Positions 1 to 6,561 of a stretch of 7,013 bases of DNA are shown piece by piece. Numbering within the stretch: position 1 is the first letter of the stretch; every line of letters starts with the position of its first letter. The stretch lies in contig MVCQ01000156.1 in the NCBI GenBank assembly GCA_002059205.1, forward strand, positions 1 through 7,013. Direction: 5' to 3'. The stretch is from Candidatus Latescibacteria bacterium 4484_107. GTDB lineage: Bacteria > Latescibacterota > 4484-107. Both the position numbers and the translations under genes were made by a program. Below the pieces are notes generated by a model. That model ran no database searches. It saw only the letters and a list, made by a program, of their open reading frames with translations, and was not told the DNA's origin.

Positions 1-20
1 CCTTTCAGGGTGTTGTGGCT

Positions 21-34
21 ACTTACTAAATAAA
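21..34. repeat. 14-bp direct repeat, left copy
   Basis: ACTTACTAAATAAA occurs here and again, identical and in the same orientation, at 6995-7008. The two copies lie just outside the first and last genes of the cluster. Flanking bases do not match beyond the 14-mer, apart from two G residues upstream. The sequence is AT-rich, so a chance match is possible. It could be the remnant of a dispersed genomic repeat or the boundary of an inserted segment. No transposase or integrase is seen in the window. Confidence 0.6.
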
Positions 35-84
35 AGGGATCTGCTGACATTGACAAATGCGAACCAAACATAAGGGGGAGTGCC

Positions 85-2040
85 ATGAAACGTTTACTGT
101 TGATGACAGTGATGTTGCTAGTATTAGGTCCTTCCATAGCATTCGGATTCCATATCGTATCGCCAGCCGACGGAGATATGTGGAACCCTGGAAAAACATA
201 CACCATCAAATTATTCGGTTCTGTTTCATCAATCATCCACAGCAAAACGCAGGAGATTATTCTCAAATGTTATCATGGATCAGAGAAAACGCTGATCGCC
301 GTAAGGCATTGGCCAGGTGACCCGCCATTGTGGGAGCCTTGTGAAGACCACTTTCATATCTGCCGAGAGTGGACCATTGATCCAAGCCAGTTACCGTGCG
401 GATCAGGCAAGTATACAATCGAGGTCAGGATGAACAGTCAGGTCGCTGAAAGCGGGCCGTTTTTAATCGCCAAAAAGAAGATCTACGCGCCCGACCTGGC
501 AGTTACGGGGTTCAAAGGTAAGGTGCTGAAACCTGGTCATGAGGATTACTCGGGTCTCGTCACCGAGGCAAAGCGGGTGCAGCTCCGCTGGACGGTAAAG
601 AACGTGGGGAACCGTGCCTCTGAAGCAACGGTGCTCCGGGTGCGGTGCGTGGCCGACGGGACCATTCCCTGCCCCTGGTCGGGCGATCACATGGATTTTT
701 CCGTGCCCATCCTGGACCCCGCCATAAACGAGACCACCCACGAGGTGTACAAGGTCTTTACTGTGGGTGACGGCAGCATCAGATACCGGTTCAACGCCGA
801 GGTCAATCCCGACCGCACCTTTGACGAGGCTCATTACTATAACAACACGCGCCGGAGTACCTTCCCATTTTCCCTTGAGAATGTACCGATGGTAGACCTG
901 CACTCTTCTAACAATGTGATTGAAAAGGCCATCAACGCTCTGAAATTATTCGAGGTGCTCAGCCCTAAAGAAAACCACATCTACCATCTCCCGGTCCAGT
1001 TCAAGGTCATCATGCCTTTAAGGACCCGAAAACTCTACCTGCGCATTGGCAAGAGAGATCCTAACACCAACTCATGGGATACCGAATGGATGCTTTGGCG
1101 TGTTGAAAGGGAAGATTTCATAGACAAGGGGGCCTATTATCTCTGGGAGGAAAGCATCGCCCTGCCCCCGTCCGATTACTATTTCGTTGCAAGACCCGGC
1201 AACCCAGGCATCCCCAAGGGCCCTGCCGCGTCGGACACGGACGGCATTCAGTTCACAGTAGCTCTCTCCTCTGAGAAGTTGTACGTTTCGCCGCAAGTGG
1301 GTAAGCATCTGTTGTCGAACAAGAAAAAGCAATCATCTAATATCACCTTGATTCCCCTGCCGGGCAAGGTAGCCTTTACCATTGGGGAGAAGATGACCTT
1401 CAAATTCCGGCATAGCGGCCCGGCTCAAGGTTTCCGGTATCACCTCCAGAGAAAGGAGAAAGCCAGATGGATTGACACCAAGTCTTTTCGGGTCCTCCGT
1501 GTTCTGACCTCCAAGGGTAACGTTCAGAATATTACCACGATCCATGTGAAAATCACGAATCCCGGCCTCTACCGTTTCCGCTGCCGGGTGGGAAGCGGCC
1601 CATGGAGCAAGTGGCAGGCGTTCGAGGTTAAGGAAAAAGCCAAACTCGCTCCCGCATCAACTAAGGCGGTAGTCAAGATAGATCCGCCGGCGCTCTCTCT
1701 GAAAGAGGGCAAAACCTTCACAGCTCCTGTCAGCCTCAGACTGACCTCCAGGCACGCCTCCGGCAAAAGGATCACCTACGAGCTGCAGAAAAAGGACAAA
1801 TCGGGGGTCTACCGGGCGTATAAAAAGTCCTCGTCTGGGGAGTTCGAAGGACTTGCGGCCGGTTCCTACCGCGTGAGAGCGGTCTATACCGAGAGGGGCC
1901 TTCCCAAGGGCAAGTGGGTGGCGTTTAAGGTGAGACCCAAACTGAAGATCAACAAGGACAAGCTCAAAGACCTACCCAGGGTGGACCTCAAGAGGAGGAT
2001 AAAAAAACCGCCCAAGAACACCATCAACCTGGGGAACTGA
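85..2040 (+). CDS. Secreted multi-domain beta-sandwich protein (KNH-like, CARDB-like and Fn3-like modules)
   Basis: The product is 651 residues. The ATG start is supported by a purine-rich Shine-Dalgarno (AAGGGGGAG, 72-80) four bases upstream and by a clear Sec signal peptide (residues 1-21, KR then a Leu/Met/Val core, ending AFG). Residues 23-128 resemble the Kre9/KNH Ser-Thr-rich anchor family: they open with IVSPADGDMWNPGKTYTIKL and end in SGPFLI. This part holds four cysteines (62, 86, 93, 105), likely disulfide-bonded. Residues 135-263 look like a CARDB domain (APDLAV start, WTVKNVGN core, FDEAHYYNN end). Three further beta-rich modules follow at about 287-393, 420-517 and 529-618; the last two end in W..F.VK strands typical of Fn3-like folds. 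A Lys/Pro-rich tail (619-651) closes the protein. No catalytic motif, lipobox or membrane anchor is seen. Family names rest on pattern recognition, and the function is unknown; ligand binding, adhesion or a matrix role is inferred. Confidence 0.93.
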   Translation: MKRLLLMTVMLLVLGPSIAFGFHIVSPADGDMWNPGKTYTIKLFGSVSSIIHSKTQEIILKCYHGSEKTLIAVRHWPGDPPLWEPCEDHFHICREWTIDPSQLPCGSGKYTIEVRMNSQVAESGPFLIAKKKIYAPDLAVTGFKGKVLKPGHEDYSGLVTEAKRVQLRWTVKNVGNRASEATVLRVRCVADGTIPCPWSGDHMDFSVPILDPAINETTHEVYKVFTVGDGSIRYRFNAEVNPDRTFDEAHYYNNTRRSTFPFSLENVPMVDLHSSNNVIEKAINALKLFEVLSPKENHIYHLPVQFKVIMPLRTRKLYLRIGKRDPNTNSWDTEWMLWRVEREDFIDKGAYYLWEESIALPPSDYYFVARPGNPGIPKGPAASDTDGIQFTVALSSEKLYVSPQVGKHLLSNKKKQSSNITLIPLPGKVAFTIGEKMTFKFRHSGPAQGFRYHLQRKEKARWIDTKSFRVLRVLTSKGNVQNITTIHVKITNPGLYRFRCRVGSGPWSKWQAFEVKEKAKLAPASTKAVVKIDPPALSLKEGKTFTAPVSLRLTSRHASGKRITYELQKKDKSGVYRAYKKSSSGEFEGLAAGSYRVRAVYTERGLPKGKWVAFKVRPKLKINKDKLKDLPRVDLKRRIKKPPKNTINLGN

Positions 2041-2047
2041 TGTCAGG

Positions 2048-2070
2048 ACCGTCGGTTTATGCCGGCCGGT
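2048..2070 (+). other. Intercistronic hairpin between genes 1 and 2
   Basis: ACCGTCGG (2048-2055) can pair with CCGGCCGGT (2062-2070) across a six-base loop, giving about eight pairs with one G-T wobble and one bulged C. No run of T follows, so it is not a convincing intrinsic terminator. It lies eight bases after the stop of gene 1, where it could protect mRNA from 3' exonuclease decay or cause partial polarity. Any function is inferred. Confidence 0.35.
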
Positions 2071-2088
2071 TTGAACCCTTAACCCAGA

Positions 2089-2105
2089 ATTGGCACTTAT
2101 TGGCA
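2089..2105 (+). promoter_or_regulatory. ATTGGCA direct repeat upstream of gene 2
   Basis: A seven-base sequence, ATTGGCA, occurs twice (2089-2095 and 2099-2105) with a three-base spacer, giving a 10-base period. It lies about 35 bases before the gene 2 start. Same-face direct half-sites of this size are typical of response-regulator boxes, but no matching -10/-35 pair is evident and no regulator gene is present. It is a candidate operator only. Confidence 0.25.
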
Positions 2106-2139
2106 AAAGGGGATTAAAATTTAAAAGGGAGGATCAGTC

Positions 2140-2679
2140 ATGAAGAAAGGGATAAAGATCATTTTTATCTGTTTCATCGGTTTATGGATGGGTTTTCTGA
2201 TTACCCTGTTAGCTCAGGCTGGTCAGCAACAACCGACCTTCCAGAAACCGGTACGGATCAATCGCCCCGATGTTAAGGCCGGACTGAACGTGCAGGTGGA
2301 AAAAACGGAAAATCCTGCTGAGGGAACCCTCTGTTACCGGATCCGGCCGAGATTTTGGGCCCAAAATATCGGTGACGGCACGGCCCGGGAATTCCGGGTC
2401 AGTTTGAAATGGAAGGCCGTGCCACCCCGTGAAAAATCATCCTGGTTGTCACCAGGCATTTCCCTGCAGCCTAATGAAACACGAACATGGGGACCGGGGG
2501 CAACATGGGATATCAACTTTTGTCTCAATAAGCAGCGAAAAGAGCATAAGAAAGTCTTTATTGTCGTTACCGCGGACTCAGACAACAATCTGTGGGAAAG
2601 CAACGAGGGCAATAATGTCGTGAAAAGTAAAATCGAGCTGCACTGGACTGGAGATTTTGAGGTGCAAACCGCTCCATAA
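2140..2679 (+). CDS. Small secreted single-CARDB-domain protein
   Basis: The product is 179 residues. The start is well supported by AAAAGGGAGG (2123-2132) seven bases upstream and by a signal peptide (residues 1-27, MKKGIK then a hydrophobic core, AQA cleavage motif). After a short Gln/Pro-rich linker, residues 44-166 form a CARDB-like beta-sandwich. It has a central strand with FWAQNIGDGTA, where CARDB domains usually read V.N.G...A, then a loop with LQPNETRTW, and an end reading NNLWESNEGNN (149-159), the hallmark E(S)NE.NN motif. Two cysteines (65 and 128) could form a disulfide. The length fits one CARDB domain plus signal, so it seems complete. It lies 99 bases after gene 1 and 24 bases before gene 3, in a likely operon. 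CARDB domains in secreted proteins usually serve as adhesive or spacer modules; the ligand here is unknown. Confidence 0.92.
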   Translation: MKKGIKIIFICFIGLWMGFLITLLAQAGQQQPTFQKPVRINRPDVKAGLNVQVEKTENPAEGTLCYRIRPRFWAQNIGDGTAREFRVSLKWKAVPPREKSSWLSPGISLQPNETRTWGPGATWDINFCLNKQRKEHKKVFIVVTADSDNNLWESNEGNNVVKSKIELHWTGDFEVQTAP

Positions 2680-2703
2680 AGAAAAACAAATGGAGGTGTT
2701 CCA

Positions 2704-4344
2704 ATGAAATCTTATCGATTACTATTCGTTGTTTTGCTCCTTTCTATCGCCGGTTTTGTAAACCCGGTTCCATGCAAGGCATTGGATATCACCTATTCTT
2801 CGGAAAATTTCAGCCATGAATTTACACCGGATGTAAATCGTTACAAGTGGAAAATCACTGAGTATTGGGACAATGAAGTACAGTTTTATTATGAAGTGAC
2901 AGCAAGTTATTCCAAACGTCCGAGGAAATTTCGGGTCGAGAGTGTCGGATCATACAAAGATGGAACGATTAGGGGCAGCGGAAAATTTGAAAGTGATGTA
3001 AGTGACGATCCGGTTCTCTATGAAACTGGTTGCATCTACCGCACCATTTCTAACTCGGGAATTGAATACAACTCACTCCCTGAGATGTGTCGTAAAAATC
3101 ATGACCTTTGTGCCATCGCAAAGACCCTGCCCGCATCCCTGCGTGCGAGTCTGCGCCAGGAGTATGAAGCCGTCAACAACGGCAACCCAACCGACGCGCC
3201 GTTGCCGGTGTCGCCCCAGGAGAATTCTGTCCAGAATGATCCGGACAGGGTCAAGTTTGAAGTTTTTCTTCCTTTCCTGTATCTCAAACCATGCAGCATG
3301 TGGAGCTTCCGGCTGGAACTCAACCGTTGGGATCCTGAAAGTACCCGCAAGAACAAGTGGGTTTCATGGCATGCCGGAAAACCCTTTGGCGGGTTTGAAG
3401 GGGACAACTCTGAGTGTAGAAGCATAACCTATCTGAAGCTGAAACCGGGTAAATACCGGTTCACCTGTATGGCCCACAACGGGGAAGGATGGCAGACGCC
3501 CTGGTCGCGTTGGGTTGAATTTTCGGTAAAACAGAAAATGGCCATTTCATCGGAATCGGGGCAACATATCTTGAAAACGCCCCGCATCGTCGTCCACCGG
3601 CTATCCCAGAAGACGCCTTGGTATCTGGGCGAAAACCACAGCGTCAGCTGGACGAGCAATAAAGTGCCCGGCAAGGTACGGATATTCCTGGTCAGGGGCA
3701 AGACCGTGGCGGCCCTACTCAATGCTAACCGGTACGAGTGGTCGACGCCCGGCGGCGTGGACAACACCGGCTACTGGCGGCGCAACCTGCCCGAGAGTAT
3801 CCGGCCGGACGAACACTACCGGGTTTTGATCGAATCGGTGGATGATCCAAAGATCAGGGGATTTAGCGAATATTTCCCCATACGGATGAAGCTTAGCCCT
3901 ACGGCGGTTGAAGGGGTAATGAAAAAACGCATCAACAAGGTGCCGGGAGGCACTAACATTCATGTGCCGAAAAAGCCGGGGCTGAAGCCGGGGCACAAGC
4001 TGCCAGCGCAGATGCGGTTCCTCAAGCTGAAAGCCCCCCTTGGCATGGAAACCTATTATATCGGCAAAACCTATCAGATCAAATGGCAAAGTTCGGGCAT
4101 CGAGGGCCGCATCCGCGTCATTCTGGTGGATAAAAACGGCAAAAAACGGACGTTAAACGGCATGATAGGAACGAAGGTCAGCGACAAACATTTCTCCTGG
4201 ACGATCGGCAGCAACATCAAACCCGGCTCCATGTACACCATTTATCTTAAGACCATGGACGGCAAGGTGAAAAGTAAAAAGAGCGGCGGTTTAAACATCA
4301 AAAAGAAACCCCCGCCGAATATACTGAAAACCTTATCCCCTTAA
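2704..4344 (+). CDS. Secreted protein with novel N-terminal region, Fn3-like module and two KNH-like modules
   Basis: The product is 546 residues. The ATG follows a TGGAGGTG Shine-Dalgarno (2691-2698), and residues 1-26 are a signal peptide with a CKA cleavage motif. Residues 27-165 match no family I recognise; they are rich in aromatic and charged residues and hold cysteines 110, 129 and 136. Residues 166-277 form an Fn3-like module ending LKPGKYRFTC...GW.TPWSRWVEFSVK, closely paralleling gene 1 residues 484-516 (PGLYRFRC...GPWSKWQAFEVK). Residues 293-393 and 438-532 are two KNH-like modules, each with a G[KE].. YxI/V-type strand (WYLGENHSVSW and YYIGKTYQIKW), then GRIRVILV or GKVRIFLV, and an Arg/Lys-rich end. 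A linker (394-436) and a Lys/Pro tail (KKKPPPN) resemble the tail of gene 1. There is no membrane anchor or catalytic signature. It is likely co-transcribed with genes 2 and 4, and its role is probably structural or binding. Confidence 0.93.
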   Translation: MKSYRLLFVVLLLSIAGFVNPVPCKALDITYSSENFSHEFTPDVNRYKWKITEYWDNEVQFYYEVTASYSKRPRKFRVESVGSYKDGTIRGSGKFESDVSDDPVLYETGCIYRTISNSGIEYNSLPEMCRKNHDLCAIAKTLPASLRASLRQEYEAVNNGNPTDAPLPVSPQENSVQNDPDRVKFEVFLPFLYLKPCSMWSFRLELNRWDPESTRKNKWVSWHAGKPFGGFEGDNSECRSITYLKLKPGKYRFTCMAHNGEGWQTPWSRWVEFSVKQKMAISSESGQHILKTPRIVVHRLSQKTPWYLGENHSVSWTSNKVPGKVRIFLVRGKTVAALLNANRYEWSTPGGVDNTGYWRRNLPESIRPDEHYRVLIESVDDPKIRGFSEYFPIRMKLSPTAVEGVMKKRINKVPGGTNIHVPKKPGLKPGHKLPAQMRFLKLKAPLGMETYYIGKTYQIKWQSSGIEGRIRVILVDKNGKKRTLNGMIGTKVSDKHFSWTIGSNIKPGSMYTIYLKTMDGKVKSKKSGGLNIKKKPPPNILKTLSP

Positions 4345-4357
4345 GCACGCCATATTC

Positions 4358-4366
4358 AAGGAGGGG
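4358..4366 (+). promoter_or_regulatory. Strong ribosome binding site fixing the GTG start of gene 4
   Basis: AAGGAGGGG lies five bases before the GTG at 4372. It is a near-perfect anti-Shine-Dalgarno match, and the codons after the GTG encode a signal peptide, so this non-ATG start is convincing. Confidence 0.85.
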
Positions 4367-4371
4367 AAACC

Positions 4372-4893
4372 GTGAAAAGCAAGTGTTTCTTAGGTGCTTT
4401 CATGGGAGGATGGATCATCCTCGGGCTCTGCCTTTCCGCTGGTGCCGTTCAGTTTTCCGAAAAGAATAAACCTCTGAATGCCGTCAAGCCGGCCGCGCGG
4501 AAAAAGACAAGCACAACGTCTACACAGCCCCGACAATCCCTCTCGAAAAATCCGATAAAATCGCTTCCCGCGTTTGGCATTGAAAAAATATGGCTAGACA
4601 GGCAGAACATTATCCATTTCACCTTAAAGAACAGGGGCAAGGGGACGCTCTCGGCGGCGCAACACGCCAAGGGCAAGGTTCGGGTATCCGTCGGGAACGT
4701 ATCCAAAACCTTTGACTTCAAAACCGTGGATCCCGCGCAGTTGCTGAGAAAACCGGGAAAAACCCTCTCGTTCAATACACACCTCGCGGTCACCCAGGCT
4801 GTCCGCGTCAAGGTAAAGATTTTCTTTCCAGGAAGAAAGCCCGAGATTTCACTGAAAAGCAATCCCCTCACCATCACGGAAAGATATACCTGA
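4372..4893 (+). CDS. N-terminal ORF of gene 4: signal peptide plus first CARDB-like domain
   Basis: As it stands, this frame encodes 173 residues from the GTG start. Residues 1-25 form a signal peptide (MKSK, hydrophobic core, LSAGA). Residues 26-62 are a low-complexity Lys/Ser/Thr/Pro/Gln linker. Residues 66-168 form a CARDB-like domain: IEKIWL strand, ITFTLKNRG-type core (IIHFTLKNRGKGTL), a KPGK turn before an LSFNT strand, and a VRVKVKIFF strand. The stop falls just as a second, similar domain begins in another frame, so the short product is probably truncated rather than native. If translated alone it would be a plausible secreted single-domain protein like gene 2, so an independent function cannot be excluded. 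Confidence 0.82.
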   Translation: MKSKCFLGAFMGGWIILGLCLSAGAVQFSEKNKPLNAVKPAARKKTSTTSTQPRQSLSKNPIKSLPAFGIEKIWLDRQNIIHFTLKNRGKGTLSAAQHAKGKVRVSVGNVSKTFDFKTVDPAQLLRKPGKTLSFNTHLAVTQAVRVKVKIFFPGRKPEISLKSNPLTITERYT

Positions 4894-5236
4894 AGAACGG
4901 CACGATTCACGTCCGGATCAAAAACATCGGCAGGAGACATCTGACGAAGACGGAACTCGATCCCGTTCGGCTTCGGATCACCTTGAACGGCAAAACCTTC
5001 CAACGGCGTATGACCGGTGCCAATGTTCCATTCATGACCTTACATCCCCAAGGCACGTTTGACGTTGACACCGGCTTGCGGATCGAAAAAAAGACACGTG
5101 TCACCGCCCGGCTGGATGGGATTCGAGCGACCCGCGGCCTCGGGCAAACGGTGTTCATTTCCCCAGGCCCGGGCACAAGGTCCCTGGCTCCCGACTTTTC
5201 GTGGGTTAAAATCGATGGATGCTGCGATTCCCGCCC
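4881..5236 (+). other. Middle coding segment of gene 4 in a shifted frame (second CARDB-like domain)
   Basis: This stretch would otherwise look like a gap between two ORFs. Read with codons starting at 4881 it gives KIYLKNGTIHVRIKNIGRR, then a strand with VRLRITLNGK, a LHPQGTFDV turn-strand and a TRVTARLDGI strand. The order of elements matches domain 1 of the same gene (KIWLDRQNIIHFTLKNRG, VRVSVGN, KPGKTLSF, VRVKVKIFF). The frame has no own Shine-Dalgarno and its first ATG (4983) lies inside the domain, so it is not an independent gene. The frame stays open to 5339, but its protein sense fades after SWVKID (about 5210). Confidence 0.75.
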
Positions 5237-6561
5237 CCCGAATCATTCCTACACATTTTACCACGACCTTTCTCTGGCCGCCGGAAGCCTGCACCATCTA
5301 TCTTATCTTCGAGGCCGATCCCGCAAATACGATCCATGAAATCTCGGAAACGAATAACAACCTCGTCGTTGAACAATTTCCGCCCGCCGGTTCAGAGCGA
5401 CTTAAATTGACGGACGAAGCAATCTATCTCGAATCCGGACGCGCCTCATGGGTCATCGGAAAGGATACCATCGAAATCGAAATGCGCCGAGGGGCGAATA
5501 TCGCAAAACCGAATATCGTGCTGATGGATGTCAAGTTCACCGTCTCCAACTGCAGCCGCACCAAGCGAACGTTGAATCCCCACATCCGTTATATAGGCCA
5601 GATGGGCAAGGATAAGGTTCTCCATCTTGGTCTCGTAGAGATAAACCCAGGAGAGGAAAAGGTCTTTTCAGCAAGAATCCAGCTGAACATCTTCTTCGAC
5701 CCCAAAATAAATAATCATGTCCACGTGGCTCTCTGGGAAGGAAAGTCACTCGGAGCCCGCGTCGTGTTTACGAATGACTTTCTTGCCAGTCTAAAGGGCC
5801 GTTGCCTCTATCGTCTTTATCATCCGGAGTCTGTGGTGCTCGGTTTTTCGAGGGGGACGAAGACCCTTACCAACGGCGGAACGGTAACCCTTCAGAAAGG
5901 GGAGTGGGTCGGATTGTATCGCGAGGAATACGCCATCGACCTCATCGTCAAGGTCCGGCTCAAGGCGTGTAAGCCCTGCGATACGCACCTTATTTTCAAA
6001 ACACTCTGTTACGGCCGCGATTTTACACGGAAAAAGAGGGTTAAATTTGAACCGGAAAACGAGTTCGAAATCTCCGAAACCGTTAAGATCAGGCCGGCTC
6101 CCTGGAAAGGCTTAGGCCGACCCAGCTACCTTCAGATCATCGACGCATCGACCGGAGAAAGAATCTTCAACGGTGCCATCCGATTCTCAGACGCCCTGAT
6201 GAAAGAAATCGGGTGGGGCCCGCTCTTGTATCTCTCTCAGGACCCCATAGTTTACATCCATTCCCCGCGGGAGGGACTGGCCACGATCAAGTGTTTTGTC
6301 CAAAACGCCGGCGGGGAATCTAAAGACGAAATTTGGGGTCTCGATTTAGAAATTAAATACGGAAGCCATATCGTGGAAAAAAAGACATACCGATTCAAAG
6401 GGGTCTCCTCGAGAAAATTTATCACACATGACTTTGCGGTGCGATACTACGACGGTTACACGTATAAATTGTCACTTTGGGCCCGAAATGAAAACATCCT
6501 GTTATACGCGGACCCGGAACATCTGGTAAAATTCGGTTATCTCAAAGAAGGGCACCGATAA
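5215..6561 (+). CDS. C-terminal ORF of gene 4: CARDB-like end plus further beta-rich domains
   Basis: This is the long open 3' part of gene 4, 448 residues if counted from the ATG at 5215. The same frame is open upstream to a TTG at 5059, but that upstream part (5059 to about 5210) lacks protein sense because the real coding frame there is the neighbouring one. No Shine-Dalgarno precedes either start. Residues 15-55 are the end of a CARDB-like domain (FLWPPEACTIYLIFEADP, then HEISETNNN). A beta-rich domain follows at about 62-190, with a PGEEKVFSARI turn resembling CARDB. Residues 200-325 contain a CKPC motif (C252, C255) and C265, with no recognised fold. A last beta-rich domain covers about 333-438 and includes IVYIHSPREGLATIKCFVQN, where CFVQNAGGE recalls the V.NAG core of CARDB. 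The C-terminal parts are unrecognised beyond beta-strand character. No enzyme motif or membrane segment is seen. Confidence 0.8.
   Translation: MDAAIPAPRIIPTHFTTTFLWPPEACTIYLIFEADPANTIHEISETNNNLVVEQFPPAGSERLKLTDEAIYLESGRASWVIGKDTIEIEMRRGANIAKPNIVLMDVKFTVSNCSRTKRTLNPHIRYIGQMGKDKVLHLGLVEINPGEEKVFSARIQLNIFFDPKINNHVHVALWEGKSLGARVVFTNDFLASLKGRCLYRLYHPESVVLGFSRGTKTLTNGGTVTLQKGEWVGLYREEYAIDLIVKVRLKACKPCDTHLIFKTLCYGRDFTRKKRVKFEPENEFEISETVKIRPAPWKGLGRPSYLQIIDASTGERIFNGAIRFSDALMKEIGWGPLLYLSQDPIVYIHSPREGLATIKCFVQNAGGESKDEIWGLDLEIKYGSHIVEKKTYRFKGVSSRKFITHDFAVRYYDGYTYKLSLWARNENILLYADPEHLVKFGYLKEGHR

Larger units (their letters stand above)
4372..6561 (+). pseudogene. Frame-disrupted gene for a large secreted multi-CARDB-like protein (gene 4)
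   Basis: I read this as one gene of about 729 codons, broken by two opposite one-base shifts. The first frame runs from 4372 to a TGA at 4891. Adding one A to the short A run at 4880-4882 gives TITEKIYLKNGTIHV, which parallels the start of the preceding domain (FGIEKIWLDRQNIIHF). Coding then continues in the next frame to about 5205-5255. There a one-base excess, most simply in the C run at 5234-5239, would return it to the original frame, giving DSRPRIIPTHFTTTF. The remainder is open to TAA at 6559-6561. Net frame is zero. The interrupted protein has a signal peptide, two paralogous tandem domains, a truncated third CARDB-like domain (ends SETNN) and further beta-rich domains. The cause could be real mutation or homopolymer sequencing/assembly error. 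The intact protein sense of every segment favours a recent or technical event. Confidence 0.72.

Noticed and set aside
50..55. TTGACA as a -35 box for gene 1
   Set aside because: No -10 element lies 16-18 bases downstream; that position is the Shine-Dalgarno of gene 1.
463..903. Minus-strand open frame of 146 codons inside gene 1
   Set aside because: It lies wholly opposite a well-supported CARDB-like domain, and its product reads as a composition shadow.
2091..2105. Sigma-54 -24/-12 promoter (TGGCAC...GGCA)
   Set aside because: The GG and GC elements are 11 bases apart, not the strictly required 12, and the -12 element lacks the TTGC form. No sigma-54 activator is nearby.
4876..4893. Programmed -1 ribosomal frameshift at the first junction of gene 4
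   Set aside because: The zero-frame codons ACG GAA AGA do not form a canonical X XXY YYZ slippery site, and the second junction would need an independent shift in the opposite direction. An indel explains both more simply.
4449..5003. Long minus-strand open frame (184 codons) opposite the gene 4 frameshift
   Set aside because: It is antisense to two segments with clear CARDB-like coding sense, has no Shine-Dalgarno, and its product has no recognisable domain or signal peptide.
5059..5214. TTG at 5059 as true start of the C-terminal ORF of gene 4
   Set aside because: No Shine-Dalgarno precedes it, and the residues up to about 5210 are a shadow of the domain encoded in the adjacent frame.
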